From the NCBI RefSeq assembly GCF_003931915.1, contig NZ_RSAA01000015.1, forward strand, positions 186,001-250,000: a stretch of 64,000 bases of DNA, written 5' to 3'. A program made the position numbers and the translations under genes. Under the pieces are notes generated by a model. That model worked only from the letters and a program-made list of their open reading frames with translations, was not told where the DNA came from and made no database searches. The first letter of the stretch is position 1; each line of letters begins with the position of its first letter. Shown here in pieces: positions 7,877 through 15,971 of this stretch. This DNA comes from Saccharopolyspora rhizosphaerae. GTDB taxonomy: Bacteria; Actinomycetota; Actinomycetes; Mycobacteriales; Pseudonocardiaceae.

Positions 7877-7902
7877 CGTACCGGCACGCGCGTGCCGGTA
7901 CG
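7877..7902. repeat. Perfect 26-nt palindrome upstream of the tRNA
   Basis: A self-complementary run from C7877 to G7902, left arm CGTACCGGCACGC. It ends 7 nt before the tRNA. No T-tract follows, so it is a poor intrinsic terminator. It could end the ATP-grasp transcript, fold as a processing signal for the tRNA precursor, or bind a dimeric protein. Confidence 0.7.
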
Positions 7903-7909
7903 AACCCTG

Positions 7910-7983
7910 GCCCCCGTAGCCCAATTGGCAGAGGCAGACGACTTAAAATCGTCAGAGTGTCGGTTCGAACCCGACCGGGGGCA
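7910..7983 (+). tRNA. tRNA with UAA anticodon and short variable arm (tRNA-Leu-like)
   Basis: 74 nt with all arms. The acceptor stem is GCCCCCG/CGGGGGC and the discriminator is A; CCA is not encoded. The D stem is 3 bp (GCC/GGC) with an 11-nt loop. The anticodon stem is GACGA/TCGTC with loop CTTAAAA, giving anticodon UAA. The variable loop is 5 nt (AGAGT) and the T arm is GTCGG-TTCGAAC-CCGAC. UAA would read UUA leucine codons, but bacterial leucine tRNAs, including bldA-type tRNA-Leu(UAA), have a long variable arm; this one does not. A36-A37-A38 fits MiaA-type modification of tRNAs reading U-starting codons. The amino acid it carries is therefore uncertain. Confidence 0.88.
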
Positions 7984-8263
7984 CTTGCTCGAGCCAACGG
8001 GTCGAGCGCCTCCCGCGCCGCCCGCCTCCGGGCGTCCTGCTCTCCCCGCCGAACCCCACCTCGGTGACCTTCCGCCCGGTCGCGTTCGGACATCCCTTCG
8101 GTGAACCTCTCGAACCCGGTGGACCGCCGGACCGCGGGCTCCGCGACCCCCCGCCGGGGCGGCGCCGCACGTCACGGCGTCCTCGGCTGTGGTGCGCTTC
8201 ATCGCCGACGCCTACGGGGTGGGGGTTTCGCGCCGGGTGGGCGAGCAGCGACAATGCGCGCTC

Positions 8264-9109
8264 ATGGCCTACGAGCGAGACCCCCGGGCCGGACGGCCGG
8301 GGCAGTCAGGACCGCAGCAGCCCGGACCGCCTCAGGGCGGTCAGCCGAGGCCGCCGCAGGTACCGCCAGGACAGGCGCCGCCGGGACCACCGCCGGGCGG
8401 TCAGCCGAGGCCGCCGCAGGTACCGCCAGGACAGGCGCCGCCCGGACCGCCGCAGCAGGTCCCCCCGGGGCAGCAGGTGCCACCGGGGCAGCCGGTGGGC
8501 GGTCAGCCGCAGCAGCCGATGCCACCGCAGTACCCGCAGCCGCAGCAGCCGGCCCAGCAGCCCCCTGGTGGAGTTCCGGGCTACCAGCCGCCTGCCAACA
8601 ACCCGTACCCGGAGACGCGCGTCGGACCCCGCGTCGACGACCCGTACGCCGATCCCTACGGCTACCGGGACGACCCGTACGCCGATCCGTACGCCGACCC
8701 GTACGGCTACCGCGATGACCGGTACGACCGCTACCGGGAGCCGGAGCGCGACCGCTACCGCGACGACCCCCGCGACCGCGACTACGACCGCCGCGACCGC
8801 GACTACGACAGGCGCGACCGGGACCGGTTCCACGGCCCCAGCGCGGACGCCATCGGTCGCACGGTGCAGGTGTTCAGCGCGCTGATCGCGCTGGTGTTCG
8901 TGCTGCACATCATCTTCTCGGTGACGGGTGCGAACCAGGGCAACGACTTCGTCGCCTTCACCTACGGCACCGCGAAGTTCTTCGTGCTCGGCCTCGGTGA
9001 CGTGTTCACCCCGGGAGACGCGACGATCGGTCTGGTGCTCAACTACGGGCTGGCCGCGCTGATCTACCTTTTCGCCGGCCGGATCATCGCCCGAGCGCTC
9101 CGCCGGTGA
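8264..9109 (+). CDS. Proline-rich, low-complexity membrane protein
   Basis: 281 residues from ATG 8264. Residues 1 to about 110 are Pro/Gln/Gly-rich and contain a duplicated 20-residue unit (GGQPRPPQVPPGQAPPGPP). A second region repeats DPYADPYGYRDD and DRDYDRRD and is strongly charged. The last 80 residues hold two membrane segments (VFSALIALVFVLHIIFSV and LVLNYGLAALIYLFAGRII), with the connecting loop carrying YGTAKFFVLGLGDVF. The long disordered N-terminus is probably cytoplasmic. No enzymatic motif is visible. An upstream start at 8189 is open but lacks a ribosome-binding site and family-like sequence. Confidence 0.8.
   Translation: MAYERDPRAGRPGQSGPQQPGPPQGGQPRPPQVPPGQAPPGPPPGGQPRPPQVPPGQAPPGPPQQVPPGQQVPPGQPVGGQPQQPMPPQYPQPQQPAQQPPGGVPGYQPPANNPYPETRVGPRVDDPYADPYGYRDDPYADPYADPYGYRDDRYDRYREPERDRYRDDPRDRDYDRRDRDYDRRDRDRFHGPSADAIGRTVQVFSALIALVFVLHIIFSVTGANQGNDFVAFTYGTAKFFVLGLGDVFTPGDATIGLVLNYGLAALIYLFAGRIIARALRR
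8336..8455 (+). repeat. Two-copy 60-bp tandem repeat within a CDS
   Basis: Two nearly identical 60-bp units in exact register (offset 60 nt), each beginning GGCGGTCAGCCGAGGCCGCC. They encode the repeated proline-rich segment of the membrane protein. High nucleotide identity suggests a recent duplication or slippage event. Confidence 0.85.
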
Positions 9110-9376
9110 CTCCGCGTCGAACCGGGCCTGGTGTGACCCGGGCCCGGTATCGCGCACGTCACCTGTCGGTGTGACCTGCGCAAACAGTCCGTGTTCGGAG
9201 CGGTGTGCGGCGACTGCCAGGGGGCGGGCGCCCTCGGCGACCAGGGCATGGCACCCTTGAACTGGCGGGACCTGCTGTTCAGGCGGGTTCAGCCGCGCAC
9301 GTACGGCCCGGGTTGCGCCGGATGGACACGACGTCGGGCGCTCGCCCTCCAGCGGCCCATGACCAGGAGTAGCTGA

Positions 9377-10420
9377 GTGGAAAGTTTCTTCTCCTTCATC
9401 CTCTACCCGGTATCGGCGATCTTGTGGTTCTGGCACAAGGTCTTCGGGACCGTGCTCGGTCCGGACAACGGCTTCGCCTGGGCCCTGGCCGTGTTCTTCC
9501 TGGTGTTCACGCTGCGCACGGTGCTGATCAAGCCCGCGCTGAGCCAGATGCGCGCCGGTCGCAAGATGGCCAAGTTCGCGCCGCACATCCAGAAGCTGCG
9601 CGAGAAGTACAAGAACGACCGCCAGCGCATGGCGCAGGAGATGCAGAAGCTGCAGTCCGAGCACGGGGTCAACCCGCTCGGCGGCTGCCTGCCCGCGCTG
9701 CTGCAGATCCCGGTCTTCCTGAGCCTGTTCCACGTGCTGCGGAACTTCCACCCGGGCGCGGAGAGCAACTTCGTCTTCGACAAGACCGGGGTGGACTCGT
9801 TCATCCAGGCCGACATCTTCGGCGCGAAGCTGTCGAACTGGATCACTCAGCCCGCGCAGGAGCTGGCGCTGTTCGGCACCGACCGGACGTCGATGATGAT
9901 CGTCGGCATCCCGCTGATGCTCGTCGCGTCGGTGGCCACGTACTTCACCATGCGGCTGTCGGTGAAGAAGCAGACCGACGCCTCGATGGCCAACCCGCAG
10001 TCGGCGATGATGGCCAAGTTCATGATGTACATCGCGCCGATCGGTGCGATCGTCTCCGGCTGGTTCCTGCCGATCGCGGTGCTCCTGTACTGGCTGGCGA
10101 ACAACGTCTGGACGCTGGGCCAGCAGCACTTCCTCACCAAGAAGATCGACGCCGAGCAGGAGCGCGAGCGGCAGAAGGAGATCGAGGCGAAGAAGGCCAC
10201 GCCTCGTCCCAAGCCGGGGCAGAAGCCGGTCCGCGAGGACAAGGGCGAGCCCTCCGCCGAGGGTGAGACCACCACGGCCACGGCCACCGAGGCCAAGCCG
10301 GCCAAGCCCGCTCCCGGCCAGCGTCCGGGGGGTAAACCGGGCGGAAAGCCCGGTGGCAAGAAGGGCCAGCAGAAGAACCGTCCGGGCAAGCAAGCCTCCA
10401 GGGCGAAGAAGCGACGTTAG
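9377..10420 (+). CDS. YidC/Oxa1 family membrane insertase (second copy type)
   Basis: 347 residues from GTG 9377, preceded by AGGAG. Oxa1-family features are seen: an N-terminal membrane segment (FILYPVSAILWFW), ALAVFFLVFTLRTVLIKPAL, the cytoplasmic hairpin with coiled-coil residues (KLREKYKNDRQRMAQEMQKL), then NPLGGCLPALLQIPVFLSLF and two closing membrane segments ending in FLPIAVLLYWLANNVWTLGQ. It inserts membrane proteins with or without SecYEG. The tail of about 90 residues is very rich in Lys, Gly and Pro, as in ribosome-binding YidC tails. The neighbours are not rnpA, rpmH or jag, so this is probably not the oriC-linked main YidC. A terminator follows 13 nt after the stop. Confidence 0.92.
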   Translation: MESFFSFILYPVSAILWFWHKVFGTVLGPDNGFAWALAVFFLVFTLRTVLIKPALSQMRAGRKMAKFAPHIQKLREKYKNDRQRMAQEMQKLQSEHGVNPLGGCLPALLQIPVFLSLFHVLRNFHPGAESNFVFDKTGVDSFIQADIFGAKLSNWITQPAQELALFGTDRTSMMIVGIPLMLVASVATYFTMRLSVKKQTDASMANPQSAMMAKFMMYIAPIGAIVSGWFLPIAVLLYWLANNVWTLGQQHFLTKKIDAEQERERQKEIEAKKATPRPKPGQKPVREDKGEPSAEGETTTATATEAKPAKPAPGQRPGGKPGGKPGGKKGQQKNRPGKQASRAKKRR

Positions 10421-10432
10421 ACACCTCTTGGT

Positions 10433-10467
10433 GGAAGGCCGGTGGATCTTGTGTCCACCGGCCTTCC
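10433..10467 (+). terminator. Intrinsic terminator after yidC-like gene
   Basis: A perfect 14-bp stem (GGAAGGCCGGTGGA at 10433-10446, partner 10454-10467) around a 7-nt loop. Confidence 0.8.
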
Positions 10468-10562
10468 GCTTCGGGTAAAGTCCGGCTTTACCGACCCGGG
10501 AACCGATCGGGAACGCCGGTCGTTGAATTCAGTGACGGCGCAAGAACGCCCAGGAGGATGAG

Positions 10563-11354
10563 TTGCGCACAACGAGCAACCCCGCGTTCCGCAAGCTTCC
10601 GGAAATGGCCGGTGGCTACGCGAACTTCAACTACGGCCAGGGCCAGCAGTCGCCCTACGGCCAGGCGCCGGCTGCTCCCCCGCAGACCGCGCGTCCGATG
10701 ACGATCGACGACGTGGTCACCAAGACCGCCATCACCCTGACGCTGGCGGTGATCACCGCCACGCTGACCTTCCTGGTCGGCCCGCCGGCGGTGGGTCTGG
10801 CCCTGCCGGCCGCGCTGGCCGCACTGGTCATCTCACTGGTGATCGTCTTCACCAAGAAGGTCCGACCGGCCCTGGTCGTGGCCTACTCAGCCCTCGAGGG
10901 CGTGTTCCTCGGCGGCATCAGCTACGCCTTCGCCTCCATGTTCAGCCCGGGCATCATCATGCAGGCGATCGTGGGCACCCTCGGCGTCTTCGCCGCCATG
11001 CTGGTCGTCTACAAGACCGGCGCGATCCGGGTCACCCCGAAGCTGACCAAGTGGATCATCGGCGCGGTCGCGGGTGCGGCGGTGCTGATGCTGGTCAACC
11101 TGGTCGCCGGCTTCTTCATGTCGGGTGGCCTGGGCCTGCGCGAGGCGGGCCCGCTGGGCATCGGCTTCAGCCTGCTGTGCATCGGCATCGCGGCGTTCAG
11201 CTTCCTGCTGGACTTCGACGCCGCTGACAAGGCCATCCGCAGCGGTGTGGACGCCAAGTTCGCCTGGTACATCGCCTTCGGCCTCATGACCACGCTGGTC
11301 TGGCTGTACCTGGAGATCCTCCGCCTGCTGTCGTACTTCTCCAGCAGCGACTGA
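10563..11354 (+). CDS. Bax inhibitor-1/YccA family membrane protein
   Basis: 263 residues starting at TTG 10563, 5 nt after AGGAGG-AT; the ATG at 10558 is out of frame. The opening LRTTSNPAFRKLP is the conserved N-terminus of actinobacterial BI-1/YccA proteins. Seven hydrophobic segments follow after a Gly/Gln/Pro-rich leader. The conserved acidic pair of the family appears as FSFLLDFDAADKAI near the C-terminus. Related proteins act as pH-sensitive calcium-leak channels or modulators of FtsH; the role here is unknown. It is monocistronic, with a terminator downstream. Confidence 0.9.
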   Translation: MRTTSNPAFRKLPEMAGGYANFNYGQGQQSPYGQAPAAPPQTARPMTIDDVVTKTAITLTLAVITATLTFLVGPPAVGLALPAALAALVISLVIVFTKKVRPALVVAYSALEGVFLGGISYAFASMFSPGIIMQAIVGTLGVFAAMLVVYKTGAIRVTPKLTKWIIGAVAGAAVLMLVNLVAGFFMSGGLGLREAGPLGIGFSLLCIGIAAFSFLLDFDAADKAIRSGVDAKFAWYIAFGLMTTLVWLYLEILRLLSYFSSSD

Positions 11355-11386
11355 TCCCACAGCGACCGGCGCCGAGCCCGGACTCG

Positions 11387-11423
11387 AAGTGGCCGCCACC
11401 CTCCGGGGTGGCGGCCACTTTCG
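11387..11423 (+). terminator. Intrinsic terminator of the BI-1 gene
   Basis: A 14-bp perfect stem (AAGTGGCCGCCACC at 11387-11400, partner 11407-11420) with loop CTCCGG, then TTTCG. Confidence 0.85.
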
Positions 11424-11985
11424 CATGTCAGCCCGGTCTCACGCGACGTCGTGGGCGTCTGGCCGCTCCTGCCTTGGACGGGGACGGCCCCGGAACGGCC
11501 TGGCTGGGGCCTCTGCCGCTCCTGGGCGGAGGCGTGCGGTGGGGACGTGACTCCGCTCGTGGCCGTGCCTGCCCGACGTGAGCGCGCCTCCGCGTGAAGG
11601 CCTCGGGTCCACGTCTCCTAGCGGCGATCGCCGGACCCGAGCGCGTGCTGCGGGCCCACATCGCTTCGCCGCGACGAGGGGTGCGTGGAGTCGTGGTTTC
11701 GCTCCCGCAATCGCCGACGGCATCCTCGGAGGGTGTCTCGCCCAACCCGGGAATTCCCTCCAGCCGCCACATCGGCGCATCTCGGAAACCCGAAACCCGC
11801 CACCTCCTCGGTTGGCATCCCGGATCACCCCGGTATTCCGAGACCGGGGAAACCGCGACCCGGGAACCGAATTCCGCAACTCGCCCGGTGACCCGGGTCA
11901 CTGGAAATCGCGGAGTTCCGGGTCGAGGAAGCGGTGATCCGGTCCCCGGAGAGGGGACCGGACCACCGGTTCACGCAGTGGTTGG
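11424..11985. other. Long intergenic spacer without a recognisable gene
   Basis: About 560 nt between convergent genes. Several overlapping ORFs exist on both strands, but none has a codon pattern, ribosome-binding site or sequence like a known protein. The right part (about 11790-11900) is rich in short CCGGG/CCCGG inverted repeats and may be degraded sequence or a transcription end region for the thiolase gene. Confidence 0.5.
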
Positions 11986-13206
11986 TCAGCTGAGCCGTTC
12001 GAGGACCATGGCCATGCCCTGGCCGCCGCCGACGCACATCGTCTCCAGGCCGAACTGCTTGTCGTGGAACTGGAGCGAGTTGATGAGCGTGGTGGTGATG
12101 CGGGCACCGGTCATGCCGAACGGGTGGCCCACGGCGATGGCGCCGCCGTTGACGTTGAGCTTGTCCAGCGGGATGCCCAGGTCCTTGTAGGACGGGATGA
12201 CCTGCGCGGCGAAGGCCTCGTTGATCTCGACCAGGTCGATGTCGTCGATGCTCATGCCCGCGCGCTTGAGGGCCTGCTTGGAGGCCTCCACCGGGCCGAG
12301 GCCCATGATCTCCGGCGACAGGCCGGACACGCCGGTCGACACCACGCGCGCCAGCGGCGTCAGGCCGAGCTCCTTCGCCTTGGTGTCGCTCATGATCACC
12401 AGGGCAGCGGCGCCGTCGTTGAGCGGGCAGCAGTTGGCCGCGGTGATGCGGCCGTCGGGCCGGAACACCGGCTTGAGACCGGCCACGCCTTCCTTGGTCA
12501 CGCCCGCGCGCGGGCCGTCGTCCGCGGAGACGACGGTGCCGTCCGGGGTGGTGACCGGGGTGATCTCGCGCGACCAGAAGCCGTTGGCGATGGCCTTCTC
12601 GGCGAGGTTCTGCGAGCGGACGCCGAAGTCGTCCATCTCGTCGCGGGTGACGCCCTTGAGCCGCGCCAGGTTCTCGGCGGTCTGGCCCATCGGGATGTAG
12701 ACGTCCGGGACGAGGTCGAGTTCGCGCGGGTCGGTCCAGCCGTCCGCGCCCTGCTCGGCGGTCTGCTGGGTGCGGGCCTCGGCGTCGGCGAACAGCGGGT
12801 TGTGGGTGTCGGGCAGCGAGTCCGAGGAGCCCTTGGCGAAGCGGGACACGGTCTCGACACCGGCGCTGATGAACACGTCGCCCTCGCCGGCCTTGATGGC
12901 GTGCAGCGCCATCCGGGTCGTCTGCAGGCTCGACGAGCAGTAGCGGGTGATGGTGGTGCCGGGCAGCTGGTCCTGGCCGAGCAGCACGGCGACCACGCGC
13001 GCCATGTTGAAGCCCTGCTCGCCGCCCGGCAGACCGCAGCCCAGCATCAGGTCGTCGATGTCGGCGGGGTCGAGCTCGGGGACCTTGTCCAGCGCGGCCT
13101 TGACGATCTGGGCGGTCAGGTCGTCGGGCCGGATGTCCTTCAGCGATCCCTTGCCGGCACGACCGATGGGGGAGCGCGCTGCGGAGACGATCACGGCTTC
13201 GGGCAT
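11986..13206 (-). CDS. Acetyl-CoA C-acetyltransferase (thiolase)
   Basis: 406 residues, full length for a thiolase. The nucleophilic cysteine is C90 in RYCSSSLQT. The second active-site loop reads NGGAIAVGHPFGMTGAR, and the C-terminal catalytic cysteine is in ETMCVGGGQGMAMV. NEAFAAQVI is also conserved. It carries out thiolytic cleavage in fatty-acid beta-oxidation or the reverse condensation. The position before an SGNH hydrolase gene and cbs matches M. tuberculosis fadA3 (Rv1074c), which supports a degradative role. It is transcribed away from the hydrolase, with a roughly 120-nt gap. Confidence 0.93.
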   Translation of the reverse strand: MPEAVIVSAARSPIGRAGKGSLKDIRPDDLTAQIVKAALDKVPELDPADIDDLMLGCGLPGGEQGFNMARVVAVLLGQDQLPGTTITRYCSSSLQTTRMALHAIKAGEGDVFISAGVETVSRFAKGSSDSLPDTHNPLFADAEARTQQTAEQGADGWTDPRELDLVPDVYIPMGQTAENLARLKGVTRDEMDDFGVRSQNLAEKAIANGFWSREITPVTTPDGTVVSADDGPRAGVTKEGVAGLKPVFRPDGRITAANCCPLNDGAAALVIMSDTKAKELGLTPLARVVSTGVSGLSPEIMGLGPVEASKQALKRAGMSIDDIDLVEINEAFAAQVIPSYKDLGIPLDKLNVNGGAIAVGHPFGMTGARITTTLINSLQFHDKQFGLETMCVGGGQGMAMVLERLS

Positions 13207-13324
13207 GGGGAACTCCTTCGTTCGCGAGCGCAGAGCGGTTACTGACGGGTCACTTTAGAGCCGTTGAACCCATCCTGTCGGTGACGCCACTCACCGACAA
13301 CCCTCAAACCGACCGGTCGGTACC

Positions 13325-14263
13325 TCAGTCCGCGCTGTGACCCGGGCGGCGGAGGTGCATACGCCGGTTCAGGTGCGCGACGATCCTGCTGGTGGGGCGT
13401 TGTGCCTCGGCCGTCTCCGAGCGGGTCGGTGCCGGCGGCAGCGGGCCGCCCTGCCAGGCGCCGATGGCCATGCACATCACCGGCAGCAAGATCTCCGCCG
13501 CCGCTTCGTAGCCCGCGCCCGAGGGGTGGAAGCGGTCCGGGGAGAAGAACTCCGCAGGTCGCGCCAGGAACTCCGGCGAGAGCAGGTCCGCCAGCGGGAC
13601 GGCGTAGCCGCCGTTGGCCTCCACGACGCGCCGCTGCGCGCGCGCCAGCGCGAGGCTCCAGCGGCTGGCCACCGAGCGCAGCGGCTGCGGGATCGGCCGG
13701 ACCGAACCGAGGTCCGGGCAGGTGCCCACCACGACCTTCACGTCGGCCTCCACCAGCCGGCGGACCTGGACGCCGAGCAGCTCGGCGCACTTGGACACCG
13801 GCAGCTTCGAGGTCACGTCGTTGGCGCCGATGATGATCAGCACCAGCTCCGGCTTCCGCCGCAGAGCCGCGTCGACCTGCGCGGCCAGCTCCTGCGACGT
13901 GGCGCCCACGATGGCGTGGGTGGTCAGCGAGACCGGCCCCTCCAGCTCCTCGGCCAGACCGCGCGCGACCCGCACGCCCGGGAGCTCGCTCGGGACGCTG
14001 GCGCCGAGCCCGGCCGCGGAGGAGTCGCCGAGCACCACCAGCTCCAGCGGCTCGACGTCCTCGGGCACCTCGCTGCGCGCCACCGGACCGACCCCGGTGG
14101 GCAGGTGCACGCCGTCGGCGCGCAGCGGATCGGAGATCGGCGGACCGATCAACCGACGCGCGTGCCCGGCCTGGCCGTTGAGCAGGCCGTAGGCCGCGCC
14201 GGAGAGTCCGCCTGCGGTACCAGCTGCCAGCAGTGCGAGCCGCAAAGCCTTCGTCACGATCAT
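13325..14263 (-). CDS. Secreted or membrane-anchored SGNH/GDSL hydrolase
   Basis: 312 residues from the ATG at 14263, which has GGGGAGGAG correctly spaced; a GTG at 14287 is possible. The N-terminus (KALRLALLAAGTAGGLSGAA) is a signal or anchor segment. Block I is VVLGDSSAAGLGAS with the catalytic Ser, block III is IIIGANDVT with Asn, and the C-terminal FFSPDRFHPSGAGYEAAAE supplies Asp and His. It is probably an esterase acting at the envelope. The position equals Rv1075c in the M. tuberculosis gene order. Confidence 0.9.
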   Translation of the reverse strand: MIVTKALRLALLAAGTAGGLSGAAYGLLNGQAGHARRLIGPPISDPLRADGVHLPTGVGPVARSEVPEDVEPLELVVLGDSSAAGLGASVPSELPGVRVARGLAEELEGPVSLTTHAIVGATSQELAAQVDAALRRKPELVLIIIGANDVTSKLPVSKCAELLGVQVRRLVEADVKVVVGTCPDLGSVRPIPQPLRSVASRWSLALARAQRRVVEANGGYAVPLADLLSPEFLARPAEFFSPDRFHPSGAGYEAAAEILLPVMCMAIGAWQGGPLPPAPTRSETAEAQRPTSRIVAHLNRRMHLRRPGHSAD

Positions 14264-14506
14264 CTCGGCTCCTCCCCTCGCAACCACCCCGCGGATCTGG
14301 ATGCTCGCCCATCCCGACCAGGAGCGCGCCCGGTGGAACGCCTACGCACCGCATTGGGAAGACGCCGCCGAGCGCGAAAAACTTCCCTGATCCGTGTGTC
14401 GTCCGGAAGGTCCTGTGGGTTAGCGCCTGACCAGGCGATTACGCTCGGCATCACACCCGCGCCGGAGACCCGCCGCGCGGGACGACCCGATGATTGAGGA
14501 CGAGGC

Positions 14507-15874
14507 GTGGACTACGTCGAGCACGTCACCGACCTGGTGGGCAACACCCCGCTGGTCCGGCTGAACGCGGTTGCCACCGGAAAGACCCCGGTGCTTGCCA
14601 AGGTGGAGTACCTCAACCCCGGTGGCAGCGTGAAGGACCGGATCGCGCTGCGCATGATCGAGGCGGCCGAGGCCTCGGGCGAGCTCCGGCCGGGAGGCAC
14701 CATCGTGGAGCCCACCTCCGGCAACACCGGTGTGGGCCTGGCGATGGTCGCCCAGCGCAAGGGCTACCGCTGCGTGTTCGTGTGCCCGGACAAGGTCGGC
14801 GAGGACAAGCGCGACGTGCTCAAGGCCTACGGCGCCGAGGTCGTGGTGTGCCCGACCGCCGTGGAGCCCGAGCACCCGGACTCCTACTACAGCGTGTCCG
14901 ACCGGCTGGTCACCGAGATCGACGGTGCCTGGAAGCCCAACCAGTACGCCAACCCGGAGAACCCCGAGTCGCACGTGCACTCCACGGGCCCGGAGATCTG
15001 GCGCCAGACCGAGGGCAAGGTGACGCACTTCGTCGCCGGCATCGGCACCGGCGGCACGATCTCGGGCACCGGCCGGTACCTCAAGGACATCTCCGGCGGC
15101 GCGGTCAAGATCGTCGGCGCGGACCCCGAAGGCTCGGTCTACTCCGGCGGCCACGGCCGCCCCTACCTGGTCGAGGGCGTTGGCGAGGACTTCTGGCCGT
15201 CCACCTACGACAAGGGCATCTGCGACGAGATCGTGCCGATCTCCGACGCCGAGTCCTTCGAGATGACCCGGCGCCTGGCCCACGAGGAGGCGCTGCTGGT
15301 CGGCGGCTCCTGCGGCATGGCCGTGGCCGCCGCGCTCAAGGTCGCCGAGAACGCCAACCCGGACGACGTCATCGTGGTGCTGCTGCCCGACGGCGGCCGC
15401 GGCTACCTCGGCAAGATCTTCAACGACTCCTGGATGGCCTCCTACGGCTTCCTCTCGCCCGACGTCGGCGGTGGCCGGGTCGGTGACGTGCTCCGCCGCA
15501 AGGACGGCACCATCCCGGAGCTCGTGCACACCCACCCGAGCGAGACCGTCGCCGAGGCGGTGGCGATCCTGCGCGAGTTCGGCGTCTCGCAGATGCCCGT
15601 CGTGCGGGCCGAGCCGCCGATCATGGCGGCCGAGATCGCCGGTGCGGTCAACGAGCGCGACCTGCTCGACGCGCTGTTCGCGGGCCGGGCGCACCTGGCC
15701 GATACCGTCGAGCAGCACATGTCACCGCCGCTGCCGACCATCGGCGCTGGTGAGGAGATCAGCTCCGCGATGTCGGCGCTGGCCGGCGCGGACGGGGCGA
15801 TGGTCCTCATCGACGGCAAACCCGCCGGGGTCGTGACCCGCCAGGATGTGCTTGGATTCATCGCCGGTCGATGA
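14507..15874 (+). CDS. cbs: Cystathionine beta-synthase
   Basis: 455 residues from GTG 14507 with GAGGACGAGG upstream. This PLP enzyme condenses serine with homocysteine to cystathionine, the first step of reverse transsulfuration. The PLP lysine is K43 in NPGGSVKDR, the substrate loop is EPTSGNTGVGLA, and the phosphate-binding loop is GIGTGGTISGTG. A tandem CBS (Bateman) pair fills about 335-455 (ETVAEAVAILREFGVSQMPV; SSAMSALAGADGAMVLIDG). No heme-binding N-terminal extension is present, as expected for bacteria. metB lies two genes downstream in the same direction, so methionine and cysteine interconversion genes are clustered. Confidence 0.94.
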   Translation: MDYVEHVTDLVGNTPLVRLNAVATGKTPVLAKVEYLNPGGSVKDRIALRMIEAAEASGELRPGGTIVEPTSGNTGVGLAMVAQRKGYRCVFVCPDKVGEDKRDVLKAYGAEVVVCPTAVEPEHPDSYYSVSDRLVTEIDGAWKPNQYANPENPESHVHSTGPEIWRQTEGKVTHFVAGIGTGGTISGTGRYLKDISGGAVKIVGADPEGSVYSGGHGRPYLVEGVGEDFWPSTYDKGICDEIVPISDAESFEMTRRLAHEEALLVGGSCGMAVAAALKVAENANPDDVIVVLLPDGGRGYLGKIFNDSWMASYGFLSPDVGGGRVGDVLRRKDGTIPELVHTHPSETVAEAVAILREFGVSQMPVVRAEPPIMAAEIAGAVNERDLLDALFAGRAHLADTVEQHMSPPLPTIGAGEEISSAMSALAGADGAMVLIDGKPAGVVTRQDVLGFIAGR

Positions 15875-15971
15875 CGACTTCACACGGATCGCCCCTGCGC
15901 TCTGCACAGATCAGATAGCGTGGGGCCGAAGTATGCCCAGGACTTTGGACGCCGCAAGGGAGTAGTACCCG

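Noticed and set aside
8306..10393. A 695-codon open frame on the minus strand opposite the membrane protein, yidC and their spacer.
   Set aside because: It runs through two clearly coding plus-strand genes and reads as low-complexity Arg/Leu/His sequence; it is a GC-driven shadow frame.
14264..14506. SAM, cobalamin or T-box type riboswitch upstream of cbs or metB.
   Set aside because: No conserved core elements were seen in the 243-nt space before cbs or the short space before metB.
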